Of a stretch of 52,622 bases of DNA, positions 15,096 through 21,758 are shown one piece after another. Location of the stretch: positions 1 through 52,622 of the IMG/VR virus record IMGVR_UViG_3300023223_001004; one strand, written 5' to 3'. The first letter of the stretch is position 1; each line of letters starts with the position of its first letter. The position numbers were made by a program, and so were the translations under genes. Origin of the DNA: a virus. A model generated the notes under the pieces. The model did not search any database. It was given only the letters and a program-made list of their open reading frames with translations, and was not told where the DNA came from.

Positions 15096-15290
15096 TTAAC
15101 ATCCCAGTTGCTTAGTGCAAGCTTTAACATCAACATCAGTATCAAAAGGCATGTTATCAGGTATCTCAACAGTTTCACCACACGACAAACAGACTGCCAC
15201 ATCTGAATTTTCAACTGTGTAATCCATTACTCCACCATTCTTACAGTCTTGATGGTATAAACAGTATCTTGGGGTCAGCTTGATAATCAT
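15096..15290 (-). CDS. Small zinc-ribbon-like protein
   Basis: 64 residues with paired cysteines: YCLYHQDC near 9-16, CLSCGETVEI near 34-37, and ACTKQLGC at the end. A zinc or other metal site is likely. Such short ribbons are common in phage early operons and may bind nucleic acid or RNA polymerase. Role unknown. Confidence 0.6.
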   Translation of the reverse strand: MIIKLTPRYCLYHQDCKNGGVMDYTVENSDVAVCLSCGETVEIPDNMPFDTDVDVKACTKQLGC

Positions 15291-15298
15291 TATATAAA

Positions 15299-15460
15299 TT
15301 AATCCAAATAACCTTCTTGCTTGGTAATACCACTACCAGAACCACTACTAATTATTTCTCTGGTAATACCTCCACCGGCACCATGATTTGTACATACATC
15401 ACCGTGACCATGAATAGCTTCTCCGCCACCCTCACCCATCACACCTTCTGAAACTTTCAT
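15299..15460 (-). CDS. 53-aa Gly-rich protein
   Basis: A perfect AGGAGG lies 5-6 nt upstream of the ATG. The product has Gly runs (MGEGGGEAIHGHGD, GAGGGI, SGSGSG) and His. It lies immediately downstream of the structured segment 15482-15619, so its translation could be affected by that structure. No family known. Confidence 0.6.
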   Translation of the reverse strand: MKVSEGVMGEGGGEAIHGHGDVCTNHGAGGGITREIISSGSGSGITKQEGYLD

Positions 15461-15481
15461 AACTACCTCCTAAATAATGTC

Positions 15482-15619
15482 CACCCTCTATTTTTACGCG
15501 CCGAGGGTGACCGGAATTGGCAGTTAGTTTCCGCTACCGGATTAAAGCGCTTTACTATTGGTGAAAGACTCTAACCATACCCGATTGATAAAGCCCTTTA
15601 TTCTTTATCGGCTAGAGCC
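15482..15619 (-). ncRNA. Candidate structured RNA without coding potential
   Basis: Between two genes lies a run of inverted repeats. Stem 15482-15488/15503-15509 is CACCCTC/GAGGGTG. Stem 15519-15523/15534-15538 is flanked by CCGG repeats. A palindrome at 15543-15554 is TAAAGCGCTTTA. Stem 15567-15576/15610-15619 encloses 15587-15593/15603-15609 (GATAAAG/CTTTATC). The 10-bp outer stem pairs fully only in minus-strand RNA through two G-U pairs, which supports transcription on that strand. No ORF longer than about 25 codons with a start is present. It does not look like a tRNA. Confidence 0.5.
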
Positions 15620-15678
15620 CTTCACGAATAATACTTAAACCCCAATCTTTCTCGTTAATAAAATCCCGAATTTCATCT

Positions 15679-15909
15679 CTAATCCTCCTTGAACTGATCT
15701 TTAGCAATCAAAGTATCTATCTTGGTTTCATAATTATTAAGACAGTCGCCGCCCAATGTACGCAGCAACTTATTTTCTAATTCAGTAATGAAAGATTTCA
15801 TTCCATCAATAGTTAAAATACTATGTTCACTTAAATGGTTAATTCTACACCATGCCTTATCAGCTGTGTATTTATGTCTATACAACAATCTAACTTCTGT
15901 CTTTGTCAT
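15679..15909 (-). CDS. Small early protein, unknown (76 aa)
   Basis: A helical, basic N-terminal half (TKTEVRLLYRHKYTADKAWCRI) is followed by an acidic helical half. The ATG at 15909 has AGGAG 6 nt upstream. The one at 15912 is too close. No family recognised. Confidence 0.55.
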   Translation of the reverse strand: MTKTEVRLLYRHKYTADKAWCRINHLSEHSILTIDGMKSFITELENKLLRTLGGDCLNNYETKIDTLIAKDQFKED

Positions 15910-15943
15910 CATTATCTCCTAAATAATACAAAGCTAATTTATT

Positions 15944-16165
15944 TTATATATCTAACTCTAATTTCACTTTATTCACCATCGACATTATTTCTCGATGAGG
16001 GTAATTCATTTCCAATAACTTAAGTAATACTCTCATCCAAGCTGCTATAGCGTCACTACTGTCATAATCTGCTACTTTTTCATAATGCTCCTCAATCTTT
16101 GCCCGAAGAATACCTTTTCGAGTATGACGGTTTAGGGCTTTGAAAAATTGTTTAAGTTTTTTCAT
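15944..16165 (-). CDS. Small helical early protein, unknown
   Basis: 73 residues starting MKKLKQFFKALNRHTRK, a strongly basic amphipathic helix, followed by SSDAIAAWMRVLLKLLEMNYPHREIMSMV. It overlaps the preceding gene by 14 bp. The longer start at 16192 lacks a ribosome site. All helical, unknown function. Confidence 0.5.
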   Translation of the reverse strand: MKKLKQFFKALNRHTRKGILRAKIEEHYEKVADYDSSDAIAAWMRVLLKLLEMNYPHREIMSMVNKVKLELDI

Positions 16166-16370
16166 TGTCATGATCCACTTCAGTAAATCCAAATTTAAAC
16201 ATTTCGAGGCTAACGCTTAATGACACTTGATCTCCTGCAAGATTAACTGATTCATACTCAATACTTTCAATTTTAAAAGTAGTATTGGCTGGTACTTGAA
16301 ACATACAATGTCCTTCTGGTGTCCACCAGATAACCTGATCTATCTTGTGGTTGTTAGTGTAAGTCTTCAT
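16152..16370 (-). CDS. Small early protein, paralogue of 14413-14646
   Basis: 72 residues. It shares the C-terminal pattern IEYE(S)VNLA and VSLEMFKFGFTEVD with the 77-aa protein at 14413-14646. The ATG at 16370 has AAAGGTG upstream and lies just after the previous stop. Unknown function. The pair suggests a duplicated small fold. Confidence 0.6.
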   Translation of the reverse strand: MKTYTNNHKIDQVIWWTPEGHCMFQVPANTTFKIESIEYESVNLAGDQVSLSVSLEMFKFGFTEVDHDNEKT

Positions 16371-16371
16371 C

Positions 16372-16653
16372 TCACCCACCTTTCGCTTTAGCTAGTAATT
16401 TGCAAATTTCATAAGTAACATTATCCAGATCATATTCTGGATGAGATTTACGTATTGCGTCTATTAAGGAAACGGTTCCTTCTAAAGTTTTATACATTTC
16501 ATCAGCTATAATCACGCGAAATTTTAACTCATCACATAAAGCTACAGTCTCAACATCACATTTTTCAGAAGCCATTAAATATTGATAGTCCAATTGAAGT
16601 ATTAAAAATTTAGTATCTTTTAATTTTAATCTTGCTTCTTCTGGTGTGGTCAT
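16372..16653 (-). CDS. Small helical early protein, unknown
   Basis: 93 residues: MTTPEEARLKLKDTKFLILQLDYQYL at the start, mostly helical, with C-terminal DNVTYEICKLLAKAKGG. The ATG at 16653 overlaps the previous stop (ATGA) with AGGTG upstream. No family recognised. Confidence 0.55.
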   Translation of the reverse strand: MTTPEEARLKLKDTKFLILQLDYQYLMASEKCDVETVALCDELKFRVIIADEMYKTLEGTVSLIDAIRKSHPEYDLDNVTYEICKLLAKAKGG

Positions 16654-17126
16654 GATCTGCACCTGCAGTGTTCATTTCCGCACATATAAGAATAATCTCC
16701 GTCATCGTGAGGTTTATCACAAACGAATTCTTCATTAATGCTTATGTATCTACTATCAGGGGTTACAGTATATTTCATATTACTAGCTGAGTTATACACT
16801 ACGTTGCCTTGAACTAATTTACGAGGTGGCGCTTCTAGAACAGACGATTGTTGGTATAGTTTTTTGAATTCCCCTGGAGGTTTACACTCAATACCTCTGA
16901 ATGTTACTGATATTTTATTTTCGTCGTAAAGTTGTTTTTCTGGTAAAGGTATCCACGAAATAATTTCAGAGATAGAGCCTATTATGTTATACCAACGCTT
17001 GAGGTCGTTATACCAGTAAACCTCACAAAAACCTTCTACTGAGTCTGTAAAATCGTTTTTATGTGTACCGTATCCTATAATATGCGTTCCGTCCTTTGGT
17101 GCCGTTTTTATATTTCTAAGCATCAT
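16650..17126 (-). CDS. DUF551-like protein
   Basis: 158 residues. The N-terminal 65 residues fit the DUF551 pattern common in phages: IKTAPKDGTHIIGYG, then CEVYWYNDLKRWYN and ISWIPLPEKQL. The C-terminal part is unrelated and ends in a Cys-rich tail (FVCDKPHDD, YMCGNEHCRCRS) that may bind metal. Function of DUF551 is unknown. Confidence 0.65.
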   Translation of the reverse strand: MMLRNIKTAPKDGTHIIGYGTHKNDFTDSVEGFCEVYWYNDLKRWYNIIGSISEIISWIPLPEKQLYDENKISVTFRGIECKPPGEFKKLYQQSSVLEAPPRKLVQGNVVYNSASNMKYTVTPDSRYISINEEFVCDKPHDDGDYSYMCGNEHCRCRS

Positions 17127-17150
17127 TATTTATTCCTTTATAAGTTCTTG

Positions 17151-17342
17151 TTAAATATCTATCTGTTTATTAATTTCAACTTCCCTGATATCTACAGATG
17201 TACGTCTTTCTCTATATTTATTTTCATATTCCTGTATAGCAATACGCATATCAGTATTATTATCAAAAACTCCTACCAACTTACTTTCACTAGTGCCATA
17301 TTGATCACTTATCTCTACAGTCATTGTCACAATTTTAAGCAT
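17151..17342 (-). CDS. Small early protein, unknown (63 aa)
   Basis: First gene behind the box promoter at 17370-17410. It is a beta-strand N-terminus (MLKIVTMTVEIS) and a charged helix (YENKYRERRTSVDIREVEINK). No family recognised. Confidence 0.55.
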   Translation of the reverse strand: MLKIVTMTVEISDQYGTSESKLVGVFDNNTDMRIAIQEYENKYRERRTSVDIREVEINKQIDI

Positions 17343-17369
17343 TTTAATTATCCGTTGTTTTGATGATGT

Positions 17370-17410
17370 AATGATTACACAAAAATACCGATAGAGTGGA
17401 CAGACCAGTT
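17370..17410 (-). promoter_or_regulatory. FadR-like box plus -10
   Basis: Minus strand AACTGGTCTGTCCACTC (17394-17410), a variant with right half GTCCACTC. After 16 bp comes TGTG-TAATCATT (17370-17377). Confidence 0.68.
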
Positions 17411-17577
17411 ATTTTTGTTCGACTTGATGGCACTTACCAGCATCCCAATTAAACGCGGGACGATAAACCTTTCCTTCGAACCATATACAGCCCATTTTAC
17501 GCCATTGATCCACTTGATTCCTATGCTTGCCTATCGTATCTGCAAATGCTCTTACATTACCGTTTTGTTTTCGGAGA
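17409..17577 (-). pseudogene. Start-less HTH-like gene remnant
   Basis: An open frame reads NGNVRAFADTIGKHRNQVDQ, then WRKMGCIWFEGKVYRPAF, and stops at 17409. This resembles short phage helix-turn-helix proteins of Cro type with a C-terminal YRPAF-like strand. No ATG, GTG or TTG lies between the preceding in-frame stop and the conserved part. The frame overlaps the end of the 192-aa gene. It may be 5'-truncated by an indel or reached by +1 recoding. Confidence 0.45.
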
Positions 17578-18135
17578 CTTTAATTTGTTTAAAGCCGTTA
17601 TAGCCTCAAGGGGAACCATATTGGCTTTTACTTTTGGTTTCGGTATGAACGGGGTGAATATTTTTGTGATTTTTTCTAACTGATTAATCGTTCTAACTGA
17701 TAAAAGAACATCACGTATATTTCTTGAAACTTCTCTTGCTTCAAAAATTATGTTTTTAGCTTTTTCTATTTCAACTTCTAAGTGCTCTTTAATGCCTGAA
17801 GTACCTATATGAGCATAAGCACAAACATAAGTTCGACTTAAATCAACATTTCTTTGGATTGATACAACCTCATGATCTTTAAACGGACACATAACCTTGT
17901 ACCCAGCTTCCCACTTACCATATAGATTGAAGTTCTGAGTTCCTGTTACACTTCCAATTGTTTCCATTTCGTTTTTCAACTTCATCACAGCAGCTGAAAA
18001 CCCGTTATCTTTTTTGGATAAATATTTATCACATTTTTCTTTAATAGTTTGATCAATAGCTGCCATTTCATCCTTAAATTGATCTCTCATCACCGATTCA
18101 AAAAGCTGCGATCTTATTTCTTTATTTAAATTCAT
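17557..18135 (-). CDS. Early protein, possibly Nmad5-like
   Basis: 192 residues. The opening MNLNKEIRSQLFESVMRDQF resembles, from memory, a phage family linked to nucleotide modification (Nmad5). I cannot confirm this. The middle is helical and charged. A Cys pair (MCPFKDHEV, YVCAYAHIG) could bind metal, and the tail is basic. It has its own box promoter (18165-18205), whose leader is nearly copied in the moron cassette at 4094. Confidence 0.55.
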   Translation of the reverse strand: MNLNKEIRSQLFESVMRDQFKDEMAAIDQTIKEKCDKYLSKKDNGFSAAVMKLKNEMETIGSVTGTQNFNLYGKWEAGYKVMCPFKDHEVVSIQRNVDLSRTYVCAYAHIGTSGIKEHLEVEIEKAKNIIFEAREVSRNIRDVLLSVRTINQLEKITKIFTPFIPKPKVKANMVPLEAITALNKLKSPKTKR

Positions 18136-18164
18136 TTTTTCATTTCCATTTATTTGTGAGATTT

Positions 18165-18205
18165 AACTATTGCACAACTTTATTGATTAACAGATTAGAC
18201 CAGTG
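18165..18205 (-). promoter_or_regulatory. FadR-like box plus -10
   Basis: Minus strand CACTGGTCTAATCTGTT (18189-18205), 16 bp, then TGTG-CAATAGTT (18165-18172), followed by a leader nearly identical to that at 4127-4160. Confidence 0.75.
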
Positions 18206-18209
18206 AAAA

Positions 18210-18662
18210 TTAATCAAATACAAAATGTTCGTTAACTAGATCCTCGGTTTCAGGGACTGAACGAAACGACTGCATGTCTGACTTATATCGCTCATCAAGC
18301 TCATTTAACTTCGTTTCTTTCATCACGGACAGAAATGCTCGATAAAATTCTATATCTCGTTCCATGTGGTTTATATGCCTAATTTTCATCATAATTAAGT
18401 TATCAAGTGCTTCTTGTTCTGTTTTAAAGGCAATTCGACTACCTGATTTATGTATTCTGTACACCCTGATATTCATTCGTTTTAGATTTTGAAGAATAGT
18501 TTTTGATTCATCCATAAGCGGATGTGCAAGAAACCCTTTATTAAAACCTTGTATGCAAAAGTGAAAACACTCTGTCTCATGGAATGAATGAAATTTATTG
18601 GTTATTATAGTTAACCCTGTTTCTTCTACGACTATTTTCATTTTGTAAAATATAACTTTCAT
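18210..18662 (-). CDS. Early protein, unknown (150 aa)
   Basis: First gene of the left arm next to the divergent control region. The N-terminal half is beta-rich with His and Cys (FHSFHETECFHFCIQGF). The C-terminal half is a charged helical segment (HINHMERDIEFYRAFLSVMKE). The ATG at 18662 has GGGGAA upstream. An internal ATG at codon 8 is possible. First-expressed left-arm proteins are often host-takeover factors. That is only positional inference. Confidence 0.55.
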   Translation of the reverse strand: MKVIFYKMKIVVEETGLTIITNKFHSFHETECFHFCIQGFNKGFLAHPLMDESKTILQNLKRMNIRVYRIHKSGSRIAFKTEQEALDNLIMMKIRHINHMERDIEFYRAFLSVMKETKLNELDERYKSDMQSFRSVPETEDLVNEHFVFD

Positions 18663-18689
18663 TTTTATTCCCCGATCGTTAAGTCTGAT

Positions 18690-18730
18690 AAGTATTACAC
18701 AGGAATCATTCTAGACAGATTAGACCAGTT
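18690..18730 (-). promoter_or_regulatory. FadR-like box plus -10, leftward side of the control region
   Basis: Minus strand GACAGATTAGACCAGTT on the plus strand at 18714-18730 is the box. After 16 bp comes TGTG-TAATACTT (18690-18697) for the 150-aa gene. Confidence 0.72.
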
Positions 18731-18750
18731 GAATATTGTATAAATATCTA

Positions 18751-18800
18751 GTTGTGTAATAAATCAACTTGAATTGGTTTATTTACTTGTGTATTATAAT
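18751..18800 (+). promoter_or_regulatory. Rightward early promoter(s) lacking the box
   Basis: Two similar extended -10 elements in tandem: TTGTG-TAATAAAT (18752-18764) and CTTGTGTAT-TATAAT (18786-18800). Upstream of the second is TTGGTT or TTGAAT at non-ideal spacing. No FadR-like box precedes them, unlike most other early promoters here. Confidence 0.6.
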
Positions 18801-18826
18801 GCCACAAAATAACTAAAGAGGTTTAC

Positions 18827-19021
18827 ATGAATAAAGAAAAAATGCTGAAAAAACTAAAAGGGTATATTTATTCAGAGTTTGGGAATGCTAAAAAGTACGC
18901 AGAACATAAGGGTATTTCAAGAGCTTTTGTGAGTGCTGTATTGACTGGTAAATCAGAACCCACTGAATCAATGCTATCTGACGCGAGTATATCTAAAGAA
19001 GTGATTTATTCGCAGATATAA
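18827..19021 (+). CDS. Cro/C1-type HTH regulator (64 aa)
   Basis: First rightward gene. Residues 19-45 (NAKKYAEHKGISRAFVSAVLTGKSEPTE) give the helix-turn-helix pattern of small Cro-like repressors. AAGAGG lies 8 nt upstream. It is probably a regulator of the divergent control region 18663-18826. Whether it acts on the TGTG-TAATAAT elements or elsewhere is unknown. Confidence 0.72.
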   Translation: MNKEKMLKKLKGYIYSEFGNAKKYAEHKGISRAFVSAVLTGKSEPTESMLSDASISKEVIYSQI

Positions 19022-19023
19022 AA

Positions 19024-19048
19024 ATGCGCCACGGCTAAGTAGGCGCAT
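19024..19048. terminator. Hairpin between HTH gene and replication initiator
   Basis: ATGCGCC, 11-nt loop, GGCGCAT. Plus-strand RNA has no T-run after it. Minus-strand RNA has TTTTT directly after, so it would terminate leftward read-through or antisense transcription, and act rightward at most as a partial attenuator. Confidence 0.5.
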
Positions 19049-19075
19049 AATCAACAATCAACGAGGTAAGTATAA

Positions 19076-20029
19076 ATGACCAGCAAGAGAAAGTCATTTG
19101 TTTTGCATAAGGACAGCTTAGAGATATTAACTGACCTGACAGATGAGCAGGCGGGAAAGTTAATTAAGGCTATATATGCCTATCAAGCAAATCAAGAAAC
19201 AGAACTAGATCAAATCACAAAAATGGTGTTTCTCCCATTCAAAAACCAGTTTGTTAGGGATAATGAAAAATACTTAGAAACCTGCGAAAAACGCGCAGAA
19301 GCTGGCTCTAAGGGTGGTTCTGTATACGCCAAAGATCCAGGTATCGACAATCATGGTGAACTACAGCTTTATGTTATCAGGCTGTATAACAATGATGAGG
19401 ACTTTATAAAAATAGGAACCACATCCTCAAAAATAAATAGGAGATTTTCAGGCCCTAAAAACATGCCTTACAACTACGAAGTTTTGTATCAGATAATAAA
19501 TCAGGATACCTCACTGGCACTAGAGTCATATTTTCATAATTTACTAGATGAATTTTCATACTCTCCAATCATAAAATTCCCCGGCCATTTAGAGTGCTTC
19601 ACTAAGGAAGCAATCAAAGAACTTCTTTTAAATGAATCGTTTGCACAAGCAAAAGTTAGCAAACCAAAGCAAAGCAAAGCAAAACTAGCAGAGAGTAAAA
19701 GTGTTAGTGATAGTGATAATAAGAGTAATAAAGAACTAACTAATGATCGATTCTCTGAATTTTGGGATATGTACGATAAGAAAAAAGATTCTGTTAAATG
19801 CAAATCCAAGTTTGCAAAACTAACAAAACAAGAAATTGAATTGTTATTTGAAAAACTACCGGCCTACATAAACTCAACACCTGATAAGCAATTTCGTAAA
19901 AACCCATACTCATGGTTAAACGGTAAATGTTGGAATGATGAAATAATACAATCTAGTCTAGAAGATCATATCAATTATAAATCAGGTTTCCAAGATAGAG
20001 ACTATGGCAAGACGGGGGATTCGATATGA
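19076..20029 (+). CDS. Replication initiator-like protein with embedded GIY-YIG-type domain
   Basis: 317 residues in three parts. Residues 1-80 (SFVLHKDSLEILTDLTDEQ to KRAEAGSKGG) match the DUF6291 head of phage replication proteins. Residues about 95-190 read LYVIRLYNNDEDFIKIGTTS, RRF, then LALESYFHNLL and FPGHLECF. This is the T5orf172/MUG113 branch of the GIY-YIG nuclease superfamily, keeping the Arg and Glu typical of the active site. Residues 220-300 (FSEFWDMYDKKKDSVKCKSKF to NPYSWLNGKCWNDE) match the C-terminus of lambda O-like initiators. DnaC-like and DnaB genes follow. GAGGT precedes the ATG. The middle domain looks inserted. Confidence 0.75.
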   Translation: MTSKRKSFVLHKDSLEILTDLTDEQAGKLIKAIYAYQANQETELDQITKMVFLPFKNQFVRDNEKYLETCEKRAEAGSKGGSVYAKDPGIDNHGELQLYVIRLYNNDEDFIKIGTTSSKINRRFSGPKNMPYNYEVLYQIINQDTSLALESYFHNLLDEFSYSPIIKFPGHLECFTKEAIKELLLNESFAQAKVSKPKQSKAKLAESKSVSDSDNKSNKELTNDRFSEFWDMYDKKKDSVKCKSKFAKLTKQEIELLFEKLPAYINSTPDKQFRKNPYSWLNGKCWNDEIIQSSLEDHINYKSGFQDRDYGKTGDSI

Positions 20030-20553
20030 GCCGATTAATGATTACATCCGATTTACATTTGGGTCATAAAAATATTCATAAATTCAGAACTCAATTTTCT
20101 AGCCCTGAAGAACATCATGAAATTATATTTGAAAACCTAGCTACAAACATACACAAAAAAGATTCTGTTTATTTTCTTGGTGATATAGCTTTTACAAATG
20201 AATGGCTGGAAAGAATTGAAAAAATAAATTGCGTAAAGAAAACCTTAATACTTGGTAATCATGATACTGAAAAATTAAAAATGGGTGCAATCATGATGAC
20301 ATTTGATTCTATCCATTCATTGCAAAAAAGAAGAAATTGCTGGCTTAGCCACTGCCCTATACATACCAGTCAATTCAGGGGTAGTAAGCTAAATATACAT
20401 GGCCACTTGCATAATGATAAGGTTTTAGCTTTAAGTCCAATATGGGGTGATATGCGTCCAGATTTAACGTACTTCAATGCATGCGTAGAGCATACTGATT
20501 ATAAACCCATTAGTTTTTCTGAGATTATTGAAAGGAGAAATTCTTATGAGTAG
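20026..20553 (+). CDS. Calcineurin-like metallophosphoesterase
   Basis: 175 residues with the metal-ligand motifs of the family in order: SDLHLGH (8-14), YFLGDIAF (near 48-55), LILGNHDTEKL (near 74-84), WLSHCPIH (near 106-113) and NIHGHLHND (near 122-130). It hydrolyses phosphomono- or diesters with two metal ions, with nucleic acid or nucleotide substrates possible. Its start overlaps the initiator stop (ATGA), so it is in the replication operon. The specific role is unknown. Confidence 0.88.
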   Translation: MSRLMITSDLHLGHKNIHKFRTQFSSPEEHHEIIFENLATNIHKKDSVYFLGDIAFTNEWLERIEKINCVKKTLILGNHDTEKLKMGAIMMTFDSIHSLQKRRNCWLSHCPIHTSQFRGSKLNIHGHLHNDKVLALSPIWGDMRPDLTYFNACVEHTDYKPISFSEIIERRNSYE

Positions 20554-21046
20554 GTATGCAACCGTTAAATTCGATGATTACAATGTTGAATGTGAAGGTC
20601 AGAAAGTCGCCCTGCAAACCTGCAAGAACCTTAAACACAATGCCATTATGACTGGAAGTTACGGAACCGGCAAAACAATGCTGGCTAACTGTATCGCTAA
20701 CCAGAGTGATAAATACAATAAACCGATAGTTACCACCCTGGCTAAAATTGGCAGACAGTTCCGTTCAGCTTTCAAGTGTGATGATTTTACCGAAACAGAG
20801 TTGATGGATGATATTTCAACAACAGAATTACTTGTTATTGATGAAATCGGTGTGTCAAGAATTGGCGATTTCGAATACCGGTACTTAAATGAAATAATTG
20901 ATAATCGTTATGACAATAGATTACCAACAATAATCATATCAAATCTGACAATTGATCAACTTAAAACCGCCATAGGAGATAGGTTGATTGATCGATTAAA
21001 AGAAGATGGCGTGAGTATTACCTTTAAATGGGACAGTTACAGATGA
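20546..21046 (+). CDS. DnaC-like AAA+ helicase loader
   Basis: 166 residues. Walker A GSYGTGKTM (near 37-45), Walker B ELLVIDEIG (near 93-101), sensor 1-like IIISNLTI and arginine-finger region GDRLIDRLKEDG. It loads the replicative helicase on DNA. The ATG at 20546 has AAGGAG 7-8 nt upstream. A TTG at 20528 is rejected. Compared with E. coli DnaC it lacks most of the N-terminal helicase-binding domain, so it is the compact phage/DnaI-type core. DnaB is 2.5 kb downstream. Confidence 0.82.
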   Translation: MSRYATVKFDDYNVECEGQKVALQTCKNLKHNAIMTGSYGTGKTMLANCIANQSDKYNKPIVTTLAKIGRQFRSAFKCDDFTETELMDDISTTELLVIDEIGVSRIGDFEYRYLNEIIDNRYDNRLPTIIISNLTIDQLKTAIGDRLIDRLKEDGVSITFKWDSYR

Positions 21047-21279
21047 TACACGCTAAAAATCAAACACAACTTGAGGTGTGGATTGTAAACTATATATCTA
21101 CATATGTAGTTGGTGAACAATTACCACCAGAGCGTGAATTATCATACATGTTTGGCGCTGGCAGACAAAAAATTCGAGAGGTAATGATAAAGCTTTGTGT
21201 TAAAGATATTGTTGCTAAATCACACGGCAAACCTAGCGTCCTTACAAAAGATATATTTGAATCAGAAGAGCATTTTTAA
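21043..21279 (+). CDS. Mini-FadR: stand-alone GntR-family winged-helix domain
   Basis: 78 residues, starting at ATG 21043, which overlaps the loader stop (ATGA). The sequence LPPERELSYMFGAGRQKIRE followed by a wing SHGKPSVL matches the FadR DNA-binding domain ([28 protein letters not shown]). Phage R31, R41, R45, H61, G62 and K63 align without gaps to FadR R35, R45, R49, H65, G66 and K67, the DNA-contact set. The C-terminal acyl-CoA-binding domain (about 160 aa) is absent, so it cannot sense fatty acids the same way. Boxes resembling FadR operators precede most early operons. Likely a phage regulator of them. Confidence 0.8.
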   Translation: MIHAKNQTQLEVWIVNYISTYVVGEQLPPERELSYMFGAGRQKIREVMIKLCVKDIVAKSHGKPSVLTKDIFESEEHF

Positions 21280-21287
21280 TTTATTCT

Positions 21288-21328
21288 GACTGGTCTAATC
21301 TGTTTTCTACCAATTATAAATTATAGTT
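21288..21328 (+). promoter_or_regulatory. FadR-like box plus -10
   Basis: GACTGGTCTAATCTGTT (21288-21304), 16 bp, then TTATAGTT (21321-21328). It lies 9 bp after the mini-FadR gene and starts the next unit. Confidence 0.72.
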
Positions 21329-21350
21329 TACTAAAAACTAGGAGAATTAA

Positions 21351-21758
21351 ATGTCAATAGTATATAGCGATACTCAGGATGATTGGTCAAATCAATACAA
21401 ATCAAAAGAAGATGCGGCAACGATGGTTCTTGAGATTATGGATGATGAAGAATTTCAAAAATGCAAAACAGTAGAAATATATCAGGGCGAAATGTCAAGA
21501 CAGGTTATAACTGACTTTTTTGATATCACACGAATCATTGAAACAATATCAGATGCAGCATATGAAAATTGTGATGATTATCTTGAAGAATATTTAACTG
21601 ATATTGGCAACGAAGATATCGTATTGCTTAAAACCTTAGTTGAATCTCAATTAATAAAGTGGGCCAATGAAACAGGAAATCAACCAAATACATACAAAGT
21701 AAAAGATGTAAGGCCTGTTTGTTTTAATGTTTCAGAACTCAAAAAGGAATTATTATGA
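21351..21758 (+). CDS. Acidic early protein, unknown (135 aa)
   Basis: Very acidic (MVLEIMDDEEF, NCDDYLEEYLTDIGNED), helical, without membrane segments. GGAG lies 7 nt upstream. Acidic small early proteins may be DNA mimics or host-enzyme inhibitors, but nothing specific is visible. It overlaps the next gene by 4 bp. Confidence 0.6.
   Translation: MSIVYSDTQDDWSNQYKSKEDAATMVLEIMDDEEFQKCKTVEIYQGEMSRQVITDFFDITRIIETISDAAYENCDDYLEEYLTDIGNEDIVLLKTLVESQLIKWANETGNQPNTYKVKDVRPVCFNVSELKKELL

Noticed and set aside
15482-15619. tRNA gene
   Set aside because: Several stems exist but no acceptor stem, T-loop or anticodon arm arrangement fits.
17061-17363. 100-codon plus-strand frame rich in Ile, Phe and Tyr
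   Set aside because: Spans a promoter and two minus-strand genes. The composition is that of AT-rich antisense DNA.
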